Shown: positions 52,338-59,362 of the stretch, piece by piece
Layout of the letters: every line of letters starts with the position of its first letter
Numbering within the stretch: the first letter of the stretch is position 1
Source: Streptomyces cinerochromogenes
GTDB taxonomy: Bacteria; Actinomycetota; Actinomycetes; Streptomycetales; Streptomycetaceae
Length of the DNA: 64,000 nt
Assembly (NCBI RefSeq): GCF_014648635.1
Contig: NZ_BMRM01000004.1
Coordinates: forward strand, 310,001-374,000
Direction of reading: 5' to 3'
Program-made: the position numbers and the translations under genes
Notes under the pieces: model-generated
What the model saw: only the letters and a program-made list of their open reading frames with translations
Told to the model about the DNA's origin: nothing
Databases searched by the model: none

Positions 52338-52598
52338 CTACCAGCGGAACGTCCGCATGCGCATCGCGTGGCGCAGCCGGGCGGCCTTGGCGCGCCGGGG
52401 CTGGACCCGGGCGCGCAGCTCCCGGGCCTCGGCGAGATCGCGCAGGAACTGGGCGCGGCGTCGCCGGCGTTCCGTCTCGGTCTCGGGCTTGTCGGGGTCG
52501 GGCCGCGCGGACCGCGCGGCGGGGCCGGCCCTGTCACCGGTGGCCCCGGAGGCGTCCGCGGGCGGGTCTGGCAGGTCGGACACGTCGCACCACCCCAC
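52338..52598 (-). CDS. Conserved basic small protein
   Basis: 86 residues from GTG 52598, behind GGAGGGG. An acidic/Pro-rich N-terminus is followed by a very basic helix ([26 protein letters not shown], in pieces) that could bind nucleic acid. Divergent from upp. Family not recognised, but this position beside upp is often occupied in Streptomyces. Confidence 0.65.
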   Translation of the reverse strand: MGWCDVSDLPDPPADASGATGDRAGPAARSARPDPDKPETETERRRRRAQFLRDLAEARELRARVQPRRAKAARLRHAMRMRTFRW

Positions 52599-52680
52599 TC
52601 ACGTCCCCTCCCACTTTCCCCCGGATGGCCGGTTTGACGCCAGCACGAGAGCGGGGTCCGGCGCAGGTACCGTTAGGGGC

Positions 52681-53316
52681 ATGCGTCTCCATGTCGTCGA
52701 CCACCCCCTGGTCGCTCACAAGCTCACCACGCTGCGCGACCAGCGCACCGACTCCGCGACCTTCCGGCGGCTCGCCGACGAGCTGGTCACCCTGCTCGCC
52801 TACGAGGCGACACGGGACGTGCGGACCGAGGCCGTCGACATCCAGACGCCGGTCGCGCGCACCACGGGCGTCAAGCTGGCCCGTCCGCGTCCGCTGGTGG
52901 TGCCGATCCTGCGGGCCGGTCTCGGCATGCTGGACGGCATGGTCCGGCTGCTGCCGACCGCCGAGGTGGGCTTCCTGGGCATGATCCGCAACGAGGAGAC
53001 GCTGCAGGCGTCCACGTACGCCTCGCGCATGCCGGAGGACCTCTCGGGCCGCCAGGTGTACGTCCTCGACCCGATGCTGGCCACGGGCGGCACGCTGGTC
53101 GCGGCCATCCAGGAGCTGATCAAGCGCGGTGCGGACGACGTGACGGCCGTGGTGCTGCTGGCCGCGCCCGAGGGCGTCGAGGTCATGGAGCGGGAGCTGG
53201 CGGGGACGCCGGTCACCGTGGTCACGGCGGCGGTGGACGACCACCTCAACGAGCTGGGGTACATCGTGCCGGGGCTGGGGGACGCGGGGGACCGGCTCTA
53301 CGGCGCCGCCGAGTAG
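52681..53316 (+). CDS. upp: Uracil phosphoribosyltransferase
   Basis: 211 residues. It forms UMP from uracil and PRPP in pyrimidine salvage. Signature segments: [45 protein letters not shown], the PRPP loop [14 protein letters not shown] and the C-terminal uracil-binding [13 protein letters not shown]. Length is normal. Codon use is typical of housekeeping genes. Confidence 0.97.
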   Translation: MRLHVVDHPLVAHKLTTLRDQRTDSATFRRLADELVTLLAYEATRDVRTEAVDIQTPVARTTGVKLARPRPLVVPILRAGLGMLDGMVRLLPTAEVGFLGMIRNEETLQASTYASRMPEDLSGRQVYVLDPMLATGGTLVAAIQELIKRGADDVTAVVLLAAPEGVEVMERELAGTPVTVVTAAVDDHLNELGYIVPGLGDAGDRLYGAAE

Positions 53317-53347
53317 CCTTCCGCGCCCGGGGAGGGCACCTGGGCGC

Positions 53348-53411
53348 CGTGCGCGTGCACGGGTGCGGGTGCATGCACGGCTGCGGGTGCGTGCACGGGT
53401 GCGCGTGCGGG
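53348..53411. repeat. Short GTGCACGGGTGCGG tandem repeats
   Basis: About four imperfect copies of a GTGCAC/GGGTGC word run between upp and the converging LytR_C gene. The alternating purine-pyrimidine content favours Z-DNA or slippage. Noncoding. Confidence 0.75.
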
Positions 53412-53486
53412 TGCTTCGTGGTGGGGCGCGCCCAGGTGGCGGAGCCGCACGTCGAACGCAGCCCCGCGCCCCTTGCGGCGCGCTCC

Positions 53487-54131
53487 TCAGCAGCTCTTCT
53501 TCGTCGTGGCCGTCGGCTGCGGCTTCGGGTCCCTCAGGGTCGTCAGGGCCCGGTCGGCCGTCGCCCGGTCGGCCAGGCCCTTGAAGGCGTCGCCGATGAC
53601 GAGGTCCACGTCGGTGCCCTTGCGGGTGTCGGCGCGCAGGCCCGCGCCGGTGAGCTGGGTGGCGAGGACGCGGAGGGCCGTGTCCTGGGCCGCGGGGGAG
53701 CCGAGGAGCATCCCGGTGCCCTTGACCTTCTTGTCGTACTGCTTCGACGCGTTGCCCACGTCGCCGATCCGGAAGCCGCGCTTGCGCAGTTCGTCCGCGG
53801 TGCTCTTGGCGAGGCCGGTGCGCTTGGTGGCGTTGTAGACGTTGACGGTGATCCGGCCGGGCTCGGGGAGGGGCTCGGCGCGGGTCGCCGCGGCCGCCGC
53901 GGCCTTGGTGCGGCAGCGGGCCGCCGGGCCGGTCGCCGTGGAGTCGCCGGCGCCGCCGGTGAAGACGTCGATGAGCTGCAGGGTGCCCCAGCCGATCAGA
54001 CCGAGCACGGCGACGGACGCCACCACGGCGGCCACGAGCCTGCTGTGTCGCCGGGGCGGACGCATCCGCGGGTATTTGTCCCCCGTGATCCGGTACTGGC
54101 CGCCCATGCCAGGGGGAGTGAGCATGCTCAT
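53487..54131 (-). CDS. LytR C-terminal domain membrane protein
   Basis: 214 residues. A cytoplasmic basic N-terminus (PRMRPPRRHSR) precedes one TM helix (about 31-52, LVAAVVASVAVLGLIGWGTLQLI) and an extracytoplasmic LytR_C domain (about 90-195: ITVNVYNATKRTGLAKSTADELRKRGFRIGDVGNAS in pieces, VDLVIGDAFKGL). The catalytic LCP domain is absent, as is usual for this standalone type. A wall-polymer role is likely. Start at 54131 or 54125. Confidence 0.9.
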   Translation of the reverse strand: MSMLTPPGMGGQYRITGDKYPRMRPPRRHSRLVAAVVASVAVLGLIGWGTLQLIDVFTGGAGDSTATGPAARCRTKAAAAAATRAEPLPEPGRITVNVYNATKRTGLAKSTADELRKRGFRIGDVGNASKQYDKKVKGTGMLLGSPAAQDTALRVLATQLTGAGLRADTRKGTDVDLVIGDAFKGLADRATADRALTTLRDPKPQPTATTKKSC

Positions 54132-54229
54132 GGGCGCAGCGTAGTGCGCCCGAGCGGCGATGCCTATCAGATGATCAGTCGATGCCGCTCAGCGGAACCC
54201 GAAAGGGCCAACGGCCGTGTCGCGCCGGG

Positions 54230-54526
54230 TCAGTCGAGTTCGAGCACGCGCGCGTGCAGCACCTGGCGCTGCTGGAGGGCGGCGCGGACCGCGCGGTGCA
54301 GGCCGTCCTCCAGGTACAGGTCGCCCTGCCACTTCACGACGTGCGCGAAGAGGTCGCCGTAGAACGTCGAGTCCTCCGCCAGCAGGGTCTCCAGATCGAG
54401 CTGCTGCTTGGTGGTCACGAGCTGATCGAGGCGGACCGGGCGCGGCGCGACGTCCGCCCACTGCCGGGTGCTCTCCCGGCCGTGGTCGGGGTACGGCCGG
54501 CCGTTTCCGATGCGCTTGAAGATCAC
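54230..54526 (-). CDS. Conserved actinobacterial protein (possibly VapB-like)
   Basis: 98 residues: MIFKRIGNGRPYPDHG, then WADVAPRPVRLDQLVTTK, LLAEDSTFYGDLFAHVV and LHRAVRAALQQRQVLHARVLEL. Nearly invariant in Streptomyces by recollection and sometimes named as a VapB-type antitoxin, but no toxin gene lies beside it and I see no clear ribbon-helix-helix. Soluble. Treat the antitoxin name with caution. Confidence 0.75.
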   Translation of the reverse strand: MIFKRIGNGRPYPDHGRESTRQWADVAPRPVRLDQLVTTKQQLDLETLLAEDSTFYGDLFAHVVKWQGDLYLEDGLHRAVRAALQQRQVLHARVLELD

Positions 54527-54639
54527 ACGGAAAGCCTACCGGTCAAGACGTTCCGGGCGCAGCCATGGCGGGGCAGTGCGACGCTTGAAAAGATGGAGCA
54601 ATTCGGACATACGGGTTACTACGGGAACGGGGGCCGGGG

Positions 54640-56286
54640 ATGAGCGACAGCGAGACCGTGCCGCCCGCCGGGCCCCGGGGTGCTTCCGCGGCGCCCCGGG
54701 ACGCGCCCCAGGACACCTCAGCAGGGCCCCAGGACGCTTCCGGACTGCCCGCCGAGGCGCGGAAGATCGCCTCCGGGTACGTCTTCACCGGGCCCGCGCT
54801 CGACCTCGGCGCCCTCCTGTGGGACGGGCAGTGCCACGCCGGCGCGCCGGTCCGCGTCCCGCTGTCCGTGCTCAGCCGGCACGGCCTGGTCGCGGGCGCC
54901 ACCGGCACCGGCAAGACCAAGACCCTCCAGCTGATCGCCGAGCAGCTGTCGGCGCAGGGCGTACCGGTGTTCCTCGCGGACATCAAGGGCGACCTGTCCG
55001 GCATCGCACGGCCGGGACAGCGGAACGACCGGGTGCGCAAGCGGTCCGCGGAGGTCGGCCGGGCCTGGACCCCGGCCGGCTTCCCGGCGGAGTTCCTCGC
55101 CCTCGGCGGCCTCGGCCACGGCGTCCCGGTCCGGGCCACCGTCACCAGCTTCGGCCCGGTGCTGCTGGCCAAGGCGCTCCGGCTGAACCAGACGCAGGAG
55201 CAGTCCCTCGGCCTGATCTTCCACTACGCCGACACCAAGGGCCTGGAGCTGATCGACCTCAAGGACCTGCGCGCGGTCGTCGCCTTCCTCGCCTCCGACG
55301 AGGGCAGGGCCGAACTCCGGGACATCGGCGGTCTCTCCGGTGCGACGGCCGGGGTGATCCTGCGCTCGCTGACGGCCTTCGAGGCGCAGGGCATGGCGGA
55401 CTTCTTCGGCGAGCCGGAGTTCGACACCGCGGACCTGCTGCGCACGGCGGAGGACGGCCGGGGCGTCGTCTCGGTCCTGGAACTCCCGGCGGTGCAGGAC
55501 AAACCCCTGCTCTTCTCGACGTTCCTGATGTGGCTGCTCGCCGACCTCTTCCACGACCTGCCCGAGATCGGCGACGTCGACAAGCCGAAACTGGTCTTCT
55601 TCTTCGACGAGGCCCACTTGCTGTTCCACGGCGCCTCCCGGGCGTTCCTGGACTCGATCACGCAGACCGTCCGGCTCATCCGGTCCAAGGGCGTCGGCGT
55701 CTTCTTCGTCACCCAGACCCCGAAGGACGTGCCCGGTGACGTCCTCGCCCAGCTCGGCAACCGCGTCCAGCACGCCCTGCGCGCCTTCACCCCCGACGAC
55801 GACAAGGCCCTGCGGGCGACCGTGCAGACCTTCCCCAGGTCGGCGTACGACCTGGAGGAACTGCTCACCGGTCTGGGCACCGGGGAGGCCGTGGTGACCG
55901 TGCTCGGCGAGAGCGGCGCCCCGACCCCGGTCGCCGCCACCCGGCTGCGCGCCCCCGAGTCCCTGATGGGCCCGGTGGACGCGGCCGAACTGGACCGGGC
56001 GGTGCGCGACTCCGCGCTCCACGACCGTTATGCACAGGCTGTGGACCGAGAGTCGGCGTACGAGCGGCTGAGCGCGGCACGCGCGGAGCCGGCCCGGGAG
56101 CCGGAGCCGGCCGCCCGGCGGGCGCCGCGGACCCAGCGGGCGCCGCGGGCTGCCGAAGAGGAGCCGTCGCTGGTCGAACAGGTCGTGCACAGCCCGATGT
56201 TCAGGTCCCTGGCCCGTTCGGTCGGCACCCAGCTCGGCCGCGAGATCACCCGTTCGCTGTTCGGCACCGCCCGGCGGAGGCGGTAG
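54640..56286 (+). CDS. HerA-like helicase / DUF853 ATPase
   Basis: 548 residues. Walker A is GATGTGKT (86-93) and Walker B is LVFFFDEAH (Asp323/Glu324), followed by sensor segments TQTVRLIRSKGVGVFFVTQTP and GNRVQHALRAFTPDD. The DUF853 core runs about 40-450, and the C-terminal 100 residues contain an Arg/Ala/Glu-rich helical tail ending in SLVEQVVHSPMFRSLARSVG. Members are related to HerA and FtsK pumps, hexameric DNA translocases, but no nuclease such as NurA is adjacent. Role unproven; about the usual 500-residue size. Confidence 0.92.
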   Translation: MSDSETVPPAGPRGASAAPRDAPQDTSAGPQDASGLPAEARKIASGYVFTGPALDLGALLWDGQCHAGAPVRVPLSVLSRHGLVAGATGTGKTKTLQLIAEQLSAQGVPVFLADIKGDLSGIARPGQRNDRVRKRSAEVGRAWTPAGFPAEFLALGGLGHGVPVRATVTSFGPVLLAKALRLNQTQEQSLGLIFHYADTKGLELIDLKDLRAVVAFLASDEGRAELRDIGGLSGATAGVILRSLTAFEAQGMADFFGEPEFDTADLLRTAEDGRGVVSVLELPAVQDKPLLFSTFLMWLLADLFHDLPEIGDVDKPKLVFFFDEAHLLFHGASRAFLDSITQTVRLIRSKGVGVFFVTQTPKDVPGDVLAQLGNRVQHALRAFTPDDDKALRATVQTFPRSAYDLEELLTGLGTGEAVVTVLGESGAPTPVAATRLRAPESLMGPVDAAELDRAVRDSALHDRYAQAVDRESAYERLSAARAEPAREPEPAARRAPRTQRAPRAAEEEPSLVEQVVHSPMFRSLARSVGTQLGREITRSLFGTARRRR

Positions 56287-56305
56287 CCGCCTCCGCCGGT
56301 GCCGG

Positions 56306-56431
56306 TCAGCGGTCCCGTTCCTCCGTCGACCGCTGGGGTTCCGGTGTCCGCTGCTCCGGCCTGGGGGCCGTACCGCGCCGGGCCTCCGCGCGCAGCAGGG
56401 CGCGCAGGACGGCGTAGGGATCCTTGGGCAT
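56306..56431 (-). CDS. Very small basic protein
   Basis: 41 residues from ATG 56431. An AAGGAG ribosome site is about 12 bases upstream. MPKDPYAVLRALLRAEARRG forms an amphipathic helix, followed by an RxPE-rich polar tail. Short proteins beginning this way are recalled from other Streptomyces, but no function is known. It is separated by 53 bases from the next minus-strand gene. Confidence 0.6.
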   Translation of the reverse strand: MPKDPYAVLRALLRAEARRGTAPRPEQRTPEPQRSTEERDR

Positions 56432-56484
56432 GGCTGTGCTGCTCCTTGCGTCGAGCCGACTGACCTTGCGGGGACGCGGGCCGG

Positions 56485-56805
56485 TCAGCAGCGCAGCACC
56501 ACCGTGCGCAGCAGGGGCGTGGTGTCCGGCACCCGCGCGGCGGCGGGGCTCGGGCGGGCCGCCGGGCGGGCGGGCGCCGGGCCGGGCAGGGGCGCGCGGC
56601 GCTCGGGTACGTCGGCCCGGTGGAGGACACGGGCGGGCGGCCGCAGTGCCGTGTCGAGGAGGTCCTGCTCGGCGGTCTCGGCGGCCACGACGAGGTCGGT
56701 GACGGCCGGGGCCGGTACGTGGGCACCGGGCACCCACAGGGCGAGGACCAGCACGAGCACGCGGAGCCAGGTACGGCTCCGGGGTGTGCTCCTGATCCTG
56801 CTCAT
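56485..56805 (-). CDS. Small exported or membrane-anchored protein
   Basis: 106 residues. An Arg-rich start (SRIRSTPRSRTW) and a hydrophobic segment (LRVLVLVLALWVPGA) give a signal peptide or anchor. The mature part is Ala/Pro/Arg-rich with no recognised domain and a single Cys as the last residue. Function unknown; coding status is supported by codon bias and gene order only. Confidence 0.6.
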   Translation of the reverse strand: MSRIRSTPRSRTWLRVLVLVLALWVPGAHVPAPAVTDLVVAAETAEQDLLDTALRPPARVLHRADVPERRAPLPGPAPARPAARPSPAAARVPDTTPLLRTVVLRC

Positions 56806-56899
56806 GGCTGCTGTCTGCCCGGAGCGGACGGCCGGGGCAGCACACCGGGCGCGAGAACCGCCCGCTCGGCGTACCTGCGGGGCGCGGGGTTGACGGCCC

Positions 56900-57592
56900 T
56901 CACAGGGTCTTCGGCACCCGGCGGGTCCGGCCGCGGATGCCGAACGCCGTGACGATCTCCACGATGCCCACCGCGACCAGCCAGATGCCGCCGACGAGCG
57001 TCAGCACCTTGACCGACTCGAACGGCGAGTCGATGAGGACGATCCCGGCGACGAAGGTCAGGATCCCGAGGAAGATCTGCCAGCCCCGGGCGGGCATCCG
57101 GGAGTCGTGCAGGGCGGCCAGGGTCTGCGTGATCCCGCGGAACAACCAGCCGATGCCGATCCACAGGGCGAGCAGCAGGATCGACTGCATGGGCCCGCGG
57201 AAGCAGAACAGGCCGAGCAGGATCGACAGCGCGCCGCTGATGAAGGCCAGTACGCGCAGCGAGGTCGCCCGGTGCGTGCCGAACGCGGAGACCAGCTGGA
57301 GGATCCCGCTGTACAGCAGGTAGACGCCGAACAGCACTCCCGCGGCGAGCAGGGAGGGGCCCGGCCACACCAGCACCAGGACGCCGAGCACCAGCGAGCC
57401 GATGCCGGTGACGAGGACGACCTGCCAGGCGGCCCGGGACAGGGCGTGCAGGGGGCCCTCGAACGGCGGCTCCGGCTCGTGCCGGGCACGGGGTTCCGCC
57501 GTGGGGTGGCCGTGGGCGGTCTCCGCCGCGTGGACGCGCCGGTCGTCGTACGCGCGGTCCCGCTCCGGACCGCTGCCGGGTATGTCGGTCAT
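56900..57592 (-). CDS. HdeD/DUF308 family membrane protein
   Basis: 230 residues. A hydrophilic, His/Arg/Glu-rich N-terminus (1-50) is followed by about six membrane helices in three tandem two-helix units (WQVVLVTGIGSLVLGVLVLVWP, LRVLAFISGALSILLGLFCF, GWQIFLGILTFVAGIVLIDSP). Typical DUF308 (HdeD-like). Escherichia coli HdeD is linked to acid resistance; the role here is unknown. Confidence 0.9.
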   Translation of the reverse strand: MTDIPGSGPERDRAYDDRRVHAAETAHGHPTAEPRARHEPEPPFEGPLHALSRAAWQVVLVTGIGSLVLGVLVLVWPGPSLLAAGVLFGVYLLYSGILQLVSAFGTHRATSLRVLAFISGALSILLGLFCFRGPMQSILLLALWIGIGWLFRGITQTLAALHDSRMPARGWQIFLGILTFVAGIVLIDSPFESVKVLTLVGGIWLVAVGIVEIVTAFGIRGRTRRVPKTL

Positions 57593-57726
57593 GCCCCATG
57601 GTCGGACCGGCTGGAGAGCGGCGACCAGCGGGGTGGCCCGAAGGGGTGAGGGCAGCGCGCCGGCGTCCCTACTTCACTTCTTCGCGGGCTTCGCGGACTC
57701 GGTGGACTTCGCGGAGGCCGCGGAGG

Positions 57727-58347
57727 TCACGGGGTCGCGGACTTCGCCTGGGTCGCGGATTTCGCCGACTTGGCCGCCTTGGCCGCCGCCTTCAGCTCCT
57801 GCTTGTGGGCGCGCACCTTGGCCAGGGACTCCGGGCCGGTGATGTCGGCGACGGACCGGAAGGAGCCGGGTTCGCCGTAGGCGCCGGCGGCCTCCCGCCA
57901 GCCGGCGGGGGCGACCCCGAGCTGCTTGCCGAGCAGGGCCAGGAAGATCTGCGCCTTCTGCTTGCCGAATCCCGGCAGCTCCTCCAGCCGCCGCAGCAGC
58001 TCGGCCCCGCTGCCCACGCCCCGCCAGACCGCCTCCGCGTCACCGTCGTAGTGCTCGGCGAGGTACTGGCACAGCTGCTGGATCCGCTTCGCCATCGAGC
58101 CGGGGTAGCGGTGCACCGCGGGCTTCTCGGAGAGCAGCGCGGCGAACGCCTCCGGGTCCATCGCCGCGATGTCGTGCGCGTCCAGGTCCGCGGCGCCGAG
58201 CCGGTCGGCGATGGTCCGGGGCCCCTTGAACGCCCACTCCATCGGGATCTGCTGGTCCAGCAGCATCCCGGTCAGCGCGGCGAGCGGGGAGCGTCCGAGC
58301 AGCGCGTCGGCCTCGGCGTCCTGGGCGAGGTGCAGGGTGACGTCCAT
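57727..58347 (-). CDS. HhH-GPD-type base-excision DNA glycosylase, tail apparently frameshifted
   Basis: 206 residues from ATG 58347. LHLAQDAEADALLGRSPLAAL and MLLDQQIPMEWAFKGP open the domain, and a helix-hairpin-helix LEELPGFGKQKAQIFLALLGKQLG sits at about 120-145. The expected catalytic Asp after the hairpin is not clear; this actinobacterial subgroup often differs from Nth/MutY. The C-terminal tail is Lys/Ala/Ser-rich and stops at 57727. In another frame the next 54 bases continue the same composition (VTSAASAKSTESAKPAKK) to a stop at 57674, so a one- or two-base indel is likely. Activity probably unaffected. Confidence 0.85.
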   Translation of the reverse strand: MDVTLHLAQDAEADALLGRSPLAALTGMLLDQQIPMEWAFKGPRTIADRLGAADLDAHDIAAMDPEAFAALLSEKPAVHRYPGSMAKRIQQLCQYLAEHYDGDAEAVWRGVGSGAELLRRLEELPGFGKQKAQIFLALLGKQLGVAPAGWREAAGAYGEPGSFRSVADITGPESLAKVRAHKQELKAAAKAAKSAKSATQAKSATP

Positions 58348-58440
58348 GCGTCGATGATCCCGCGCACGAGACGGCTCCGCCCGCTCAGCCACCGGGGGCG
58401 GTTTGCTCGGTCCGCGCCCGCGTCTGCCCGCCCCGCTCCC

Positions 58441-58532
58441 GCTCGGCCTGCCGGAGGTGCCCCGCTCGGCCTGCCGGAGGTGCCCCGCTCAGTCCGCCGG
58501 AGACGCCCCGCTCAGCCCGCCGAGGCGGGGCG
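58441..58532 (-). repeat. 23-bp tandem repeats ending in a hairpin beyond the SIP gene
   Basis: Units 58441-58463 and 58464-58486 are identical, 58487-58509 is diverged, and a fourth partial copy follows. Bases 58504-58511 and 58525-58532 pair (8 bp), giving a possible minus-strand terminator 24 bases past the SIP stop. Confidence 0.75.
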
Positions 58533-58555
58533 CTCAGCCCGTCCGAGGCGCTCGT

Positions 58556-59278
58556 TCAGTCCGCGCGCCAGTACCCCAGCGCGTGCACCCGCTGCTTCGG
58601 CACGCCCAGGTCCGTGCGGACGTAGGAGGCGAGGGCGCGGGTGGTCGCCGTGTCGCAGGCGATCCAGACGTACGGGTGCGGGGTGCCGGCGAGGACGGCG
58701 GGCAGTTCCGTGCGGACCCGTTCCAGGAGGCGGGCGCCCGCGTCCTCGCGCGGTACCGCCCGGATCTCGTGCCGGTCCGGTTCGGCGCGGCTGGGCAGCC
58801 CCGCCGGATCGCCCTCGAACCAGACGGTCGCCGGGGCCGGACCCAGCGCGTCGAGCAGGGAGTTGATCGCGGGCAGCGAGGCCGGGTCGCCGATCGCGAC
58901 GAGGTGGGAGGGTGCGGGGGCGGGATGCCGGAAGCCGGTGCCCTGGACGGTGGCCTCGACGGTGTCGCCGGGCCGCGCCGCCCGCGCCCAGCCGGAAGCC
59001 ACGCCCTCGTGCAGGGCGAACTCCAGCGCGAAGGTGCCGGCGGCCGGATCGGGGTCGACCAGGGTGTAGGCGCGCTGGTGCGGGCGGCCGTCGGCGGAGA
59101 ACCACAGCCGGACCCACATGGTGGGGTGGACGCCGGTCGCGGCGAGCAGTCCGCCGTCACGGACCCGGAGCCGCCGGTAGTGCGGGGTCACGTCCTCGGC
59201 TTCGAGCACCGTGAGCACGAAGTCCTTGGCGCGCAGCAGTCTGAGGACCGCTCCTTCCCAACCCCGCCCCTGCCCCAT
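58556..59278 (-). CDS. Siderophore-interacting FAD protein (ferric-siderophore reductase)
   Basis: 240 residues. FAD-binding region: PHYRRLRVRDGG, then HQRAYTLVDPD (RxYT motif) and ALHEGVASGWARAARPGDTV, as in ViuB/SIP proteins. The NAD(P)H-side domain (about 120-240) carries AIGDPASLPAINSLLDALG and YVWIACDTATTRALASYVR. It releases iron from ferric siderophores in the cytoplasm. The start is 42 bases from a consensus iron box shared with the divergent acylase operon, so iron-repressed expression is expected. Confidence 0.93.
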   Translation of the reverse strand: MGQGRGWEGAVLRLLRAKDFVLTVLEAEDVTPHYRRLRVRDGGLLAATGVHPTMWVRLWFSADGRPHQRAYTLVDPDPAAGTFALEFALHEGVASGWARAARPGDTVEATVQGTGFRHPAPAPSHLVAIGDPASLPAINSLLDALGPAPATVWFEGDPAGLPSRAEPDRHEIRAVPREDAGARLLERVRTELPAVLAGTPHPYVWIACDTATTRALASYVRTDLGVPKQRVHALGYWRAD

Positions 59279-59319
59279 GACCCCTCCACCGTTCGCGTAC
59301 GATTCCGCCACAGAAAACT

Positions 59320-59338
59320 TAGGCAAGGCTAACCTAAA
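59320..59338. promoter_or_regulatory. Iron box (DmdR1/IdeR-type operator)
   Basis: TTAGGCAAGGCTAACCTAA matches the Streptomyces iron-box consensus TTAGGTTAGGCTAACCTAA at 17 of 19 positions. It lies between divergent genes, 42 bases from the SIP start and 25 from the acylase start, so one Fe-dependent repressor site could control both. Confidence 0.93.
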
Positions 59339-59362
59339 GCTCAGAGCGCAGGAGATTCCCGG

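Noticed and set aside
54230..54526. A toxin-antitoxin locus
   Set aside because: No partner toxin frame is adjacent on either side; only the conserved 98-residue protein is supported.
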